Assembly: GCF_042655435.1 (NCBI RefSeq) | Contig: NZ_JBHSMG010000001.1 | Location: 1,178,001-1,242,000 of the forward strand | Length of the DNA stretch: 64,000 bases | Direction of reading: 5' to 3' | From: Lysinimonas soli | GTDB lineage: Bacteria; Actinomycetota; Actinomycetes; Actinomycetales; Microbacteriaceae | Part shown: one piece after another, positions 1 through 8,669 of the stretch | Numbering within the stretch: the stretch's first letter is position 1 | Layout of the letters: the number at the start of each line of letters is the position of its first letter | Program-made: the position numbers and the translations under genes | The notes under the pieces: generated by a model | What the model was told of the DNA's origin: nothing | What the model saw: only the letters and a program-made list of their open reading frames with translations | The model's database searches: none

Positions 1-584
1 GCGGTTCCACCTGCAAAGTCGTTGACGCCGAGGCCCCAGACCGACCATCCACCGTCGGAATACCCGTGCTGTCCGAAACCGCCGGCGGTGTTCTTCGCGT
101 CGACGGTGAAGTTGAACACCCAGCTGGCGACCGGGAAGTAGACCAGGGTGACCCACACACCGGCGAAGATCATCCACGACCCGAACTTGGCGCGATCGGC
201 GATCGCCCCCGAGATGAGCGCAACAGTGATGATCGCGAAGGTCGCCTGGAAGCCCGCGAACGCGAAGTTGTGAGCTTGGTCGCCGCCCGTCGCGGCCAGT
301 TCCTTCTGCAAGAAGGCATCGGCGAACGGGTTGGCGAGCACGTGAGGGATCAACCAGTCGCCGCCCGAGGAGAACGACATTGAGTAGCCGTAGATCACCC
401 ACAGTACGGAGACCAAGGCAATCGCGCCGAAACTCATCATCATCATCGAGATGACGGACTTCGCCTTCACCATGCCGCCGTAGAAGAAGGCGACGCCGGG
501 GGTCATGATCAGGACGAGAGCCGCCGCGACCATCAACCAAAGGGAGTTGTCGTAGATCGAAGGACTATCTGCCAAATGGAGCAT
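1..584 (-). CDS. amt: Ammonium transporter Amt (C-terminus cut by window edge)
   Basis: Membrane channel of the Amt/MEP/Rh family that brings ammonium into the cell. The visible 194 residues start MLHLADSPSIYDNSLWLMVA and contain a first membrane segment ending in the family signature TPGVAFFYGGMVKAKS, then FAGFQATFAIITVALISGAIADR, both typical of Amt. A GAGGA ribosome-binding site lies about 8 nt before the ATG. The gene points away from nhaA, and a GlnR-type box lies 132-147 bp upstream, so nitrogen control is likely. Glnk/GlnD genes often follow amt and would lie outside the window. The family assignment is secure; only the truncated length is unknown. Confidence 0.93.
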   Translation of the reverse strand, partial: MLHLADSPSIYDNSLWLMVAAALVLIMTPGVAFFYGGMVKAKSVISMMMMSFGAIALVSVLWVIYGYSMSFSSGGDWLIPHVLANPFADAFLQKELAATGGDQAHNFAFAGFQATFAIITVALISGAIADRAKFGSWMIFAGVWVTLVYFPVASWVFNFTVDAKNTAGGFGQHGYSDGGWSVWGLGVNDFAGGT

Positions 585-715
585 GTGCAAGTTCCTCTAT
601 TTCTCTTAGCCCAGGAGGGGAACCTTCCGCGGGTCTTCGCGGCAGCGCCTGACGCTGTGACCTCGGGTTCATCGCTCAGTGTGGCCGGGGCACGTTACCG
701 CCCCGGTGTCTACGT

Positions 716-731
716 GTTTCCGAGCCGTTAC
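716..731 (-). promoter_or_regulatory. GlnR box upstream of amt
   Basis: Read on the minus strand, this is GTAAC, six bases, GAAAC. It matches the actinobacterial GlnR operator pattern GTnAC-n6-GAAAC exactly. It lies in the 244-bp gap between amt and nhaA, pointing toward amt. The same motif occurs twice before glnA at 49925-49962. A second matching box was not found beside this one. Confidence 0.65.
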
Positions 732-828
732 GCGAAGCCGCCGGATGTAAACATCGTGTTTCGGCGGGCAGCGGATCCGCCGCCAATCACCCGCGATTGT
801 GCCGGTGCGGCGCACCAGAATGGAGGGG

Positions 829-1992
829 ATGACCTTTCTGCGCTCCGAACGCGTCGCCGCGGTGCTGCTCGTGCTGGCGGCGGCCCTCGGGGTCGGCCTG
901 GCCAACAGCCCCATCGGGCCCTCCCTCGCAACGGTGCGCGATGCGCACCTCGACCTCCCCTGGCTCGGTCTCGAACTCTCGGTCGGACATTGGATCACCG
1001 ACGGCCTTCTCGCGGTCTTCTTCTTCCTCGCCGCGATCGAGTTGCGTCATGAGCTCACGCACGGCGAGCTCGACACGCCCCGCAAGGCCCTCGTGCCGGC
1101 GATCGCCGCGGTCGGTGGCGTTCTCGTGCCCGCGCTCGTCTATCTCGCCTTCGTGCGCGACCCGGCGCTGGTCGATGGATGGCCGATCCCGACCGCGACC
1201 GACATCGCCTTCGCGCTGGGCGTGCTCGCCCTCGTCGGCCGCGGCCTGCCCTCGCGCGTGCGCGCTCTGCTGCTCGCTCTCGCCGTCATCGACGACCTCA
1301 TCGCCATCCTGCTCATCGCGGTGCTGTTCACGCGCGACCTCCAGCTCGTTCCGCTGATCGCCGCGGTTCCCGTCGTGCTGGCCTTCGGATTCCTGAGCTA
1401 TCGGGTGCGCGGACGGGCCGCGCCCGTCGTCGTCGCAGCTCTCATCGCGCTGGGACTCGCCGCCTGGGTTCTGGTGCACCTCTCGGGCATCCACTCCACG
1501 ATCGCGGGCGTCGCACTCGGCTTGGCGATGGCACCCGCCGTGGCGGGTCCGACGCGCCATGCGCTCGAGCCGTGGTCGAACGGCGTCATCCTGCCGGTCT
1601 TCGCGTTCACCGCCTCGCTCGTCGTGATCCCGGCGGTCGGCATCTCGGGTCTGAGCCCGGTCTTCTGGGGAATCGCGATCGCCCTCCCGGTCGGCAAGCT
1701 GATCGGTATCACCGGAGGCGCCCTGATCGCCGGCCGTCTGCAGCCGAAGAGCGAGCGGACCGCCGCGATCCCGATCGCCGACGTGCTGGTGGTCGCGACC
1801 CTCGGCGGGATCGGGTTCACCGTCTCGTTGCTCATGAACGATCTGGCGTTCTCGGCACCGCATCCGGTCAACGCCGAAGGCACGCTCGCGGTGCTCTGCG
1901 GCTCGATCTGCGCCGCCCTGATCGGCGCGGTCGTGACCGGGTTGCGCGCACGAGCACTGCGCCGCCGTACCCACACCCGCCCCGCGCTCTAG
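829..1992 (+). CDS. nhaA: Na+/H+ antiporter NhaA
   Basis: Electroneutrality-independent sodium/proton antiporter of the inner membrane that exports Na+ and helps pH homeostasis. The protein (387 residues from this start) has about 12 hydrophobic segments and NhaA landmarks: WITDGLLAVFFFLAAIELRHE near the N-terminus, PTATDIAFALGVLALVG, and the paired aspartates in LAVIDDLIAILLIA that bind the ion. The chosen ATG begins MTFLRSERVA; a GGAGGGG stretch is close in front of it, though the gap is short. GTG at 799 and ATG at 820 are possible earlier starts. It is divergent from amt and convergent with the ZapE-like gene. Confidence 0.93.
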   Translation: MTFLRSERVAAVLLVLAAALGVGLANSPIGPSLATVRDAHLDLPWLGLELSVGHWITDGLLAVFFFLAAIELRHELTHGELDTPRKALVPAIAAVGGVLVPALVYLAFVRDPALVDGWPIPTATDIAFALGVLALVGRGLPSRVRALLLALAVIDDLIAILLIAVLFTRDLQLVPLIAAVPVVLAFGFLSYRVRGRAAPVVVAALIALGLAAWVLVHLSGIHSTIAGVALGLAMAPAVAGPTRHALEPWSNGVILPVFAFTASLVVIPAVGISGLSPVFWGIAIALPVGKLIGITGGALIAGRLQPKSERTAAIPIADVLVVATLGGIGFTVSLLMNDLAFSAPHPVNAEGTLAVLCGSICAALIGAVVTGLRARALRRRTHTRPAL

Positions 1993-2027
1993 CCGAGCGG
2001 ACGCGCAGGCGGCGCCCGTCGTCCATC

Positions 2028-2043
2028 GACGAGGTACCTCGTC
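2028..2043. terminator. Perfect palindrome between convergent nhaA and zapE-like genes
   Basis: GACGAGGTACCTCGTC is a 16-bp perfect palindrome in the 94-bp gap between the two converging genes. It could form a short hairpin in either transcript and act as a weak bidirectional terminator. There is no T-run, and the loop would be only GTAC, so this is tentative. Confidence 0.35.
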
Positions 2044-2086
2044 AAGTCGCCCCGTTCCGCTGCTCCGACGCGGCATTTCGAGCGGA

Positions 2087-3103
2087 TTAAGCCCCTGTCA
2101 GCGCCATCAGGCGCGACACGGCGCGCAGGTACTTCTTGCGATAGCCTCCGGCCAGCATGTCCTCGGGGAACACGGTGTCGATCGGGATGCCGGTCGCCAG
2201 CACCCGAACCTGGGCGTCGTAGAGGCGGTCGACGAGAGCGACGAAGCGCAGGGCATCCGACTGGTCGGTGAAGACGCGCACGTCGCGCAGGCCGATGGCG
2301 TCGAGCCCCTCGACCAGCTTCACGTAGCGCGAAGGGTGCACCGTGGCGAGATGCTTCAGCACCGCGGCGAAGTCATCCACCGTCACGCCGCCCAGCGACG
2401 ACGCGGCCGCCAGCTCGGAAGCGAACTGCGCCTCGTCCAGCGCGACGGCGTGGCCCTCCAGCTCGCGATGGCGGTAGTCGAGACCGTCGATCCGGATGAT
2501 CTCGAAGCGATCCGCGATGGCCTGGATCTCGCGCAGGAAGTCGGAGGCGGCGAAACGTCCCTCGCCCAGCGCGTTCGGCGGGGTGTTCGAGGTGGCGGCG
2601 ATCCGGGTTCCGCTCTCGGTCAACTGCTTGAGCAGGCGGCTCATCATCATGGTGTCGCCGGGGTCGTCCAGTTCGAACTCGTCGATCGCCAACAGGCTCG
2701 CGCCGGTGAGCAACTTCAGTGTGGGCTCGTAGCCGAGCGCGCCCACCAGGGCGGTGTATTCGATGAAGGTTCCGAAGTACTTGCGGCCCGGCGCGAGCTT
2801 CCAAAGGGCGGCCAGCAGGTGGGTCTTGCCGACGCCGAAGCCGCCGTCGAGATACAGGCCGGGCTTCGTGGCAGGCGCCTTGCGCCGACCGAAGAGCCCG
2901 CCTCCCGATCCCGCACCCCACGACGCCACGAAGGCGCGCACCCGCGCGACGGCGTGCGCCTGGGAGGGATAGTCCGGATCGGGACGGTAGTTGTCGAGGG
3001 TCGCCGACTCGAACTGCCGAGGCGGCACCAACGACGCCGCGATCTCGGTGCCGCTCATCTGCGGAGCGCGCGCGACCAGCGAGGGAATGGACAGCTGCTG
3101 CAT
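2087..3103 (-). CDS. zapE: ZapE/AFG1-type ATPase
   Basis: AAA+-like P-loop ATPase of the AFG1 family; the E. coli member ZapE acts at the division ring, and mitochondrial AFG1 helps inner-membrane protein turnover. At 338 residues it has Walker A GGFGVGKTH (about residues 87-95), Walker B LLAIDEFEL (D141, E142), and the sensor-like stretch IAATSNTPPNALGEGRF. Start is ATG with AAAGG about 8 nt before it. It diverges from the rhodanese gene, with 128 bp between. The cellular role in actinobacteria is not established; only the family call is firm. Confidence 0.85.
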   Translation of the reverse strand: MQQLSIPSLVARAPQMSGTEIAASLVPPRQFESATLDNYRPDPDYPSQAHAVARVRAFVASWGAGSGGGLFGRRKAPATKPGLYLDGGFGVGKTHLLAALWKLAPGRKYFGTFIEYTALVGALGYEPTLKLLTGASLLAIDEFELDDPGDTMMMSRLLKQLTESGTRIAATSNTPPNALGEGRFAASDFLREIQAIADRFEIIRIDGLDYRHRELEGHAVALDEAQFASELAAASSLGGVTVDDFAAVLKHLATVHPSRYVKLVEGLDAIGLRDVRVFTDQSDALRFVALVDRLYDAQVRVLATGIPIDTVFPEDMLAGGYRKKYLRAVSRLMALTGA

Positions 3104-3231
3104 GGGACGGGCCTTTGGACTAGAGATCCGTGTCGAACTCTTACGGCACGTCAGCGGGCACGGCGGTCGACTGTCTACCCTGAAGGGGACGCCTCAGCCT
3201 ACCGCTCCGGCCGCACCACCAGGAGATGCAG

Positions 3232-4128
3232 ATGCCCATCGAGACCGATCCGTCGCCCGCCTTCGCGTCCTACGCGCACCCCGAACGGCTGGTCAGCACG
3301 CAATGGCTGGCCGACCACCTCGGGACTCCCGGGCTGGTGGTCGTGGAGTCCGATGAAGACGTGCTGCTCTACGAGACGGGTCACATCGACGGCGCCGTCA
3401 AGATCGACTGGCACACCGACCTGAACGACCCGGTGACCCGCGACTACCTCGACGGAGCCGGCTTCGCCAAGCTCGTCGGCGGCAAGGGCATCGCCCGCGA
3501 CACGACCGTGGTCATCTACGGCGACAAGAACAACTGGTGGGCGGCCTACGCGCTCTGGGTCTTCACGCTGTTCGGCCACCCCGACGTCCGGCTGCTCGAC
3601 GGCGGCCGTGCCAAGTGGGAGGCCGAGGACCGCCCCTACACGACGGTCGCGCCCACACCCGCCCCGGTCGACTATCCCGTCGTCGAGCGCGACGACGTGA
3701 CCCAGCGCGCGTTCAAAGACGACGTGCTGGCCCACCTCGGCTCGCCCCTCATCGACGTTCGCTCACCCGAGGAGTACGTCGGCGACCGCACCACGGCGCC
3801 GGCCTATCCCGAAGAGGGTTCCCTGCGCGCCGGGCACATCCCCACCGCGCAGAACGTGCCGTGGGCGAAGGCGGTCGCCGACGACGGCACCTTCAAGCCC
3901 CGAGCCGAACTCGAGGCGGTCTACCTGGACGGCGCGGGCCTGAAGCCGGGTGATAGCGTCATCGCCTACTGCCGGATCGGCGAACGCTCGAGCCACACCT
4001 GGTTCGTGCTGACCCACCTTCTCGGCTTCGAGGGAGTACGCAACTATGACGGATCGTGGACGGAGTGGGGCAGCGCGGTGCGCGTCCCGATCGTCAAGGG
4101 TGCAGAGCCGGGCGCTCTGCCGCGCTGA
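3232..4128 (+). CDS. Thiosulfate-type sulfurtransferase with two rhodanese domains
   Basis: Transfers sulfane sulfur to an acceptor through a cysteine persulfide. It has two tandem rhodanese domains (about residues 15-140 and 155-295). The second carries the catalytic loop CRIGER with the active Cys at residue 247; the first domain, as usual, has no such cysteine. CRIGERSSHTWFVL is typical of actinobacterial SseA/CysA2 proteins. Two ATGs are close together; AGGAG at 3221-3225 is correctly spaced only for the second, which is used here. It is followed after 27 bp by sufE, suggesting a sulfur-trafficking pair. Confidence 0.9.
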   Translation: MPIETDPSPAFASYAHPERLVSTQWLADHLGTPGLVVVESDEDVLLYETGHIDGAVKIDWHTDLNDPVTRDYLDGAGFAKLVGGKGIARDTTVVIYGDKNNWWAAYALWVFTLFGHPDVRLLDGGRAKWEAEDRPYTTVAPTPAPVDYPVVERDDVTQRAFKDDVLAHLGSPLIDVRSPEEYVGDRTTAPAYPEEGSLRAGHIPTAQNVPWAKAVADDGTFKPRAELEAVYLDGAGLKPGDSVIAYCRIGERSSHTWFVLTHLLGFEGVRNYDGSWTEWGSAVRVPIVKGAEPGALPR

Positions 4129-4155
4129 GCTCGGCACCTCGCAGACGGTCGCCGG

Positions 4156-4593
4156 ATGACGTCGGCGGCCCTTCCCGAGGAACTCGCAGCGATCCGTGAC
4201 GACTTCCTGTCGCTCGAGAAGCCCGAGCGCCTTCAACTGCTGTTGGAGTTCTCGCAGCAGTTGCCCGAGCTCCCGGCGCGCTACGCCGACCATCCCGACC
4301 TGCTCGAGCGGGTCGTCGAATGCCAGTCGCCGGTCTTCCTGTTCGTCGAGGTCGATGAGAAGCGGATCGTCCACGTCTTCATGACGGCGCCGAAGGAGTC
4401 ACCGACCACGCGCGGTTTCGCATCGATCCTTGCTCAGGGCCTGGCCGGCCTGACGGTCGAGCAGGTGCTCGCCGTGCCCTCCGACTTCCCCTTCGAGCTC
4501 GGCCTGACCGAGGCGGTGAGCCCCCTGCGTCTGCGCGGCATGGTCGGCATGCTCGGCCGCATCCAGCGACAGGTGAAAGACAAGGCCGCGTGA
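4156..4593 (+). CDS. sufE: SufE-family sulfur acceptor
   Basis: SufE accepts persulfide sulfur from a cysteine desulfurase and passes it toward Fe-S cluster assembly. The 145-residue protein is of normal SufE length, with the conserved acceptor cysteine in RVVECQSPVF (Cys56) and the C-terminal LSPLRLRGMVGML-like helix (here VSPLRLRGMVGML). It sits directly after a rhodanese gene, an arrangement common in actinobacteria, and overlaps the next gene by 4 bp, so translation is probably coupled. The usual sufBCDS cluster is not in this window. Confidence 0.88.
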   Translation: MTSAALPEELAAIRDDFLSLEKPERLQLLLEFSQQLPELPARYADHPDLLERVVECQSPVFLFVEVDEKRIVHVFMTAPKESPTTRGFASILAQGLAGLTVEQVLAVPSDFPFELGLTEAVSPLRLRGMVGMLGRIQRQVKDKAA

Positions 4594-5327
4594 TCGTCCG
4601 GCCGGTTCACCCCGTCTGTGGCGATCCGATCGAGACGACGGATGCCGACGCGCGTGATCGGCTCTCCGCGATCTACGAACCCCCAGCATCCGACTGGCTG
4701 CGCATCAACCTGATCACGAGCATCGACGGGAGCTCACGCGGCTCCGACGGCACCTCCGAGACGCTCAGCAATCCGGCCGACCGGGCGATCCTCGGCGTCA
4801 TTCGGGCGCAGAGCGACATCGTGCTGGTCGGCGCGCAGACCCTGCGCGCCGAGGGAACACTGCTGCCCAAGACCGCGCGACTCGCGGTGCTGACGGCAGG
4901 TGGCGATCTCAGCGGGGCCCGCGTGCGCGACGACGTCGAACCGGGCCGGATCCTCGTCATGGGGCCCGCACGCGCCGAGGCGGCGGTGCGGCGCACCTTC
5001 TCGGCCCCTCATGAGTTCGTCGTACTCGACACGGCACCCGGCGCTCCGCCCGATGGTCCGGTGGACGTGCGCGTCGTCGTCGCCGCACTGCGCGAGCGGG
5101 GCCTGCGTCGTATCGTCAGCGAGGGCGGACCTCGGATCGCGGCCCAACTGCTGAGCGCGGGTCTCGTCGACGAGCTCTGCCTGAGCACCAGCCCGCAAAT
5201 GATCGGCGGCGCGGGCGGACCGTTCGGTGATGCGGCCCTGCCCGCCCTGCCCGCGACACTGACCAGCCTGCTGATCGACGATTCCGGCGGGCTCTACGCG
5301 CGATGGCGGCTCAGCCGATCGGCGTGA
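4590..5327 (+). CDS. Pyrimidine reductase-family protein (RibD C-terminal domain)
   Basis: Resembles the reductase half of RibD, which reduces the ribosyl side chain of a riboflavin precursor using NADPH (dihydrofolate-reductase-like fold). Visible signatures are INLITSIDGSS (substrate-binding SxDG), VGAQTLRAEGT, and the late IVSEGGPRIAAQLLSAGLVDELCLS. Only the reductase domain is present; there is no deaminase part. Start is GTG, overlapping the sufE stop. The true substrate is uncertain, since many actinobacteria carry stand-alone paralogues of this family outside riboflavin operons. It converges on and overlaps the next gene by 17 bp. Confidence 0.8.
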   Translation: MIVRPVHPVCGDPIETTDADARDRLSAIYEPPASDWLRINLITSIDGSSRGSDGTSETLSNPADRAILGVIRAQSDIVLVGAQTLRAEGTLLPKTARLAVLTAGGDLSGARVRDDVEPGRILVMGPARAEAAVRRTFSAPHEFVVLDTAPGAPPDGPVDVRVVVAALRERGLRRIVSEGGPRIAAQLLSAGLVDELCLSTSPQMIGGAGGPFGDAALPALPATLTSLLIDDSGGLYARWRLSRSA

Positions 5328-6516
5328 CCTCGTCGCCGGCGGGTGCCGCCCCGTCGGCGAGCGACATGATCCAGCGTCGGATCGCCCCCTCCCAGCGCTC
5401 CCGGTCGTAGTTCCAGAGCTTGGTGTGGCGGGCGACGTCGAAGGCCTCGTAGCTCACGATGTCGGGCCGCGCCAGGGCGAGGGCACGCGACGCGGTCGAC
5501 GGGACGAACCCGTCGTCGTCGCTGTGCAGCACCAGGATCGGGCGGTCGAGTTCCCGGGCACGGGTCACGAAGTCGAGACGGTCGAGGTCGAGCGGCTCGG
5601 CGAGTCCGGTGAGGATCCCCGCCCAGCGGTTCTTGAGCAATGCCAGCACGCCGTATCGGATCGCGGACGGCAATTTGCGCAACTCGACCTGGAAGTCGAG
5701 GGTCGCGATCCAGTCCACGACCGGCGACTCGAGCACGACGCCGACCACCTGTTCGGCGAACACCGACCGGGTCAGTGCCTGCAGCACGGTCGCGCCGCCC
5801 ATCGACCAACCCATCAGCACGATCTCCCGGGCACCGTGCGCGAGGGCGTAGCGCATGGCCGCCTCGACGTCGAGCCACTCTCGGTCGCCCAGGGCGTAGC
5901 GGTAGTCGGCGCTGCGGGGCGCTTCGCCGTCGTTGCGATAGCTCACGATCAGTGAGGTGAAGCCTTCGGCGCGGAACGGGATCACGCCGCGCAGCGCCTC
6001 GGGGCGTCGCACCGCACGACCGTGGACCCCGATCATCCACCGCGTCGTGTCGGGATCGGCCGCGGGGATCAGCCACGCCGGGGCGTCGCCGAGCGGGGTC
6101 CCGATCGAGATGTCCTGGAACGGGACACCCAGGTCATCCGGGGTCAGGTAGAACCAGCCGTTGAACCGCCCCCTCTTCGCCTCGCCCAGATCGCCGAAAT
6201 CCGCCGGCTCGATGGAGCGGGTGACGCTCGAGACATCCATCGTGATGATGTCGCCGACGCGGGCGTGTCCGGTGTCCGCGGCGAACCAGAAGCTGTACTC
6301 CCCCGGCAACCGCGAGTCGGGAGTCGACGACAGCACGATCGTCGACGCCCCTGGGTCGAACGTGACGATCTCCACGTCGTCCTTGCGGCGGGACGGAGGG
6401 ATGATGACCGTCCTCGCCACGATCACGCTCACGACTCCGGCGGCGGCCAGCGCGACCCCGCCGAGGGCCAGCACGCCGAGGGTCGATGCCGCGAGGATCC
6501 GTCCGGTCCGACTCAC
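5311..6516 (-). CDS. Membrane-anchored alpha/beta hydrolase
   Basis: Probable serine hydrolase with an N-terminal membrane anchor (about residues 6-36, hydrophobic, followed by RRKD), so the catalytic domain is likely outside the membrane. The nucleophile elbow is GWSMGGA with Ser238; a downstream LVLHSDDDGFVPS supplies the acid and ARHTKLW the histidine. The GTG start is preferred to an upstream ATG because AGAAGGGG lies about 8 nt before it and the signal-like sequence begins there, giving 401 residues. The substrate is unknown. It overlaps the 3' end of the RibD-like gene by 17 bp on the opposite strand. Confidence 0.78.
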   Translation of the reverse strand: MSRTGRILAASTLGVLALGGVALAAAGVVSVIVARTVIIPPSRRKDDVEIVTFDPGASTIVLSSTPDSRLPGEYSFWFAADTGHARVGDIITMDVSSVTRSIEPADFGDLGEAKRGRFNGWFYLTPDDLGVPFQDISIGTPLGDAPAWLIPAADPDTTRWMIGVHGRAVRRPEALRGVIPFRAEGFTSLIVSYRNDGEAPRSADYRYALGDREWLDVEAAMRYALAHGAREIVLMGWSMGGATVLQALTRSVFAEQVVGVVLESPVVDWIATLDFQVELRKLPSAIRYGVLALLKNRWAGILTGLAEPLDLDRLDFVTRARELDRPILVLHSDDDGFVPSTASRALALARPDIVSYEAFDVARHTKLWNYDRERWEGAIRRWIMSLADGAAPAGDEVTPIG

Positions 6517-6625
6517 CACTCGACCCCTTCTCCGACAGCAATTCCCGCCGATTCCACAGGCGATGCGGGACTCGGGCGACCGCACCGGGGCGGCGTGGCA
6601 CATCACGCCGCACGTCAAGAAACCC

Positions 6626-6631
6626 TAGTCT
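6626..6631 (+). promoter_or_regulatory. -10 hexamer TAGTCT, leaderless start of the DUF3000 gene
   Basis: TAGTCT fits the actinobacterial -10 pattern TAnnnT and ends 6 nt before the GTG at 6638, which places the transcript start at the start codon. No Shine-Dalgarno sequence is present. One of 18 such sites in the window. Confidence 0.5.
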
Positions 6632-6637
6632 GCAGAC

Positions 6638-7234
6638 GTGGCCGAATCCGCTTCAGGACCTCTGGTCCCGGCCGCCTTCGGTCGGGCCATTGAGTCGGTT
6701 CGGCGTGCGACGGCCCGACCTGAACTCGAACTCGCCGAGATCACGGCGCCGACCGGGCTGGCCCCGCACGCGATCGCGCTCGCCGGCGACGTGCGGCCGA
6801 CCCGCCACGGCCTTGATTCCGTGCTCGGAACCGGACGGTTCGTGCTGCTGTACGACGCCGAGGAGCCTGAAGCCTGGGGCGGCGCGTTCCGGATCGTATG
6901 CTTCGCTCAGGCACCGCTCGAGACCGACATCGGCCTCGATCCCTTCGTGGCCGAGGTCGCCTGGTCGTGGCTCATCGACGCGCTCGAGCTGCGCGGAGCC
7001 GGGTACCGCGCGGCCTCCGGCACGGCGACCAAGGTGCTCTCCAGCGGCTTCGGCGAGCTCGCCGGGCAGAGCGACGGCGCGCAACTCGAGATCCGCGCGT
7101 CGTGGACGCCGAGCGACGAGCAGTTCGCGCACCATGTCGAGGGCTGGAGCGACCTGGTCTGCCAGCTCGCCGGTCTGCCGCCGACCGCCGATGCGGTGAG
7201 CCTCCTCCCCGAGCTGCGGGGGTCGCGTGACTGA
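6638..7234 (+). CDS. DUF3000 domain-containing protein
   Basis: Conserved actinobacterial protein of unknown function. The 198-residue sequence matches the DUF3000 pattern I recognise: an acidic N-terminal half, RFVLLYDAEEPEAWGGAFRIVCFAQAPLE in the centre (split here into LLYDAEEPEAWGGAFR and following), and WSWLIDALELRGA. No catalytic motif is apparent. Start is GTG with a -10 hexamer exactly one leaderless distance in front. It overlaps the RNase D gene by 8 bp, a pairing seen in many actinobacteria, which suggests a link to RNA metabolism without proving it. Confidence 0.85.
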   Translation: MAESASGPLVPAAFGRAIESVRRATARPELELAEITAPTGLAPHAIALAGDVRPTRHGLDSVLGTGRFVLLYDAEEPEAWGGAFRIVCFAQAPLETDIGLDPFVAEVAWSWLIDALELRGAGYRAASGTATKVLSSGFGELAGQSDGAQLEIRASWTPSDEQFAHHVEGWSDLVCQLAGLPPTADAVSLLPELRGSRD

Positions 7235-8558
7235 CGAAGTCGCGCCCGACAGCGGCGCGGAGCCCGAGGACGAGATCGAGGGCGCAGCGGACGGCGAGGT
7301 CGAGGGCACGATCGAGATCGAGATCGACGCGATCGCCCTCATCAGTGAGCCCGAACCACACGCACCCGTGACCGTCATCGACACCGTCGAGGGGTACCGT
7401 GCCGCGGTCGCCGCGCTCGCCGCCGGCAGCGGGCCGTTCGCGGTCGACGCGGAACGCGCATCGGGATTCCGCTATTCGCAGCGGGCCTACCTGATTCAGA
7501 TCTTCCGCCGCGGTGCCGGCGCGTTCCTGCTCGATCCACCGGCGATCGGAGACTTCTCCGAGCTCGCCGCGGTGCTCGCGGGCGAGGAGTGGATCCTCCA
7601 TGCCGCCAGCCAAGACCTGGCCTGCCTGCGCGAAGTCGGACTCGATCCGGAGCGCATCTTCGACACCGAACTCGGGGCACGGTTGGCGGGCCTGCCCCGC
7701 GTCGGACTCGGGCCGGTGGTCGAGCAGTTGCTCGGCATCCACCTGGCCAAGGAGCACTCCGCCGCGGACTGGTCGACGCGACCCCTTCCGCACAGCTGGC
7801 TCGTCTACGCCGCCCTGGACGTCGAGCTGCTGCCCGACCTCCGCGACAAGATCGGCGAGATCCTGGATGCCGCGGGCAAGACCGAGATCGCCGAACAGGA
7901 GTTCGCGGCCACGCTGAACCGCGAGGCGCCCGTACGCGAGGAGCCGTGGCGACGGCTGTCCGGCATCCACTCGCTTCGTCAGGCGCGCAACCTTGCGGTG
8001 GCGCGCGCACTGTGGACCGCCCGAGACGACTACGCCCGCGAGATCGACATCGCTCCCGGCCGCCTGGTTCCCGATGCCTCGCTCGTTGCGGCGGCACGGG
8101 TGCTGCCCGCCACCAAACGCGAGCTCGCCGCCATCAAGGAGTTCACGGGCCGCGCCAGCCGCAGCCAGCTCGATCGCTGGTTCGACGCGATCCAAGCCGG
8201 CATGACGACCACCGAGCTGCCTCAGGTGCGCCCTCCCGGCGACTCCCTCCCTCCCCCGCGGATCTGGTCCGATCGCAACCCGGAGGCCGACGGCCGGCTG
8301 AAGCGCGCCCGGGCTGCCCTGACCGAGGTCTCGACCGCGCTCGACATCCCGATGGAGAACCTCCTGACTCCCGATTTCCTGCGGCGCGTGGCGTGGGCTC
8401 CCCCGGTTCCCGCGACGGCCGACGCCATCGCGGAGGCCCTCGCCACCCTCGGGGCGCGGCCCTGGCAGCTTGACGCAACTGCACAGGCCATTGCCGATGC
8501 CTTTGTCGAACCCCTCCAAGCCCCCGAGGGCCCCTCCGAGCCCGATTCGTCGGAATGA
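7227..8558 (+). CDS. rnd: Ribonuclease D (3'-5' exonuclease with HRDC domain)
   Basis: DEDDy-family 3'-5' exoribonuclease for structured RNA trimming. The catalytic residues are visible: D74 and E76 in FAVDAERASG, D130 in AASQDLACL, and the Tyr-to-Asp motif YAALDVE (Y194, D198). An HRDC helical domain follows around residues 210-300, and a C-terminal extension resembles the second HRDC-like domain. The first 50 residues are an acidic tail (DEIEGAADGEVEG) not needed for catalysis. GTG start inside the end of the DUF3000 gene. It is 443 residues, normal for actinobacterial RNase D. Confidence 0.9.
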   Translation: MTDEVAPDSGAEPEDEIEGAADGEVEGTIEIEIDAIALISEPEPHAPVTVIDTVEGYRAAVAALAAGSGPFAVDAERASGFRYSQRAYLIQIFRRGAGAFLLDPPAIGDFSELAAVLAGEEWILHAASQDLACLREVGLDPERIFDTELGARLAGLPRVGLGPVVEQLLGIHLAKEHSAADWSTRPLPHSWLVYAALDVELLPDLRDKIGEILDAAGKTEIAEQEFAATLNREAPVREEPWRRLSGIHSLRQARNLAVARALWTARDDYAREIDIAPGRLVPDASLVAAARVLPATKRELAAIKEFTGRASRSQLDRWFDAIQAGMTTTELPQVRPPGDSLPPPRIWSDRNPEADGRLKRARAALTEVSTALDIPMENLLTPDFLRRVAWAPPVPATADAIAEALATLGARPWQLDATAQAIADAFVEPLQAPEGPSEPDSSE

Positions 8559-8669
8559 TCAAAGGATTCTGACCCCTTCCTGAGCCTGCCTAGGATCGCA
8601 AGCATCCCGGGTTTTCAGCGCGTAACGTGCTGCCCGGAACCGAATCAGAACTGAGCAAAGGTGGGCACC

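Noticed and set aside
787..2076. Long open frame antisense to nhaA
   Set aside because: Low-complexity acidic/arginine composition with no family match; it mirrors the NhaA codons.
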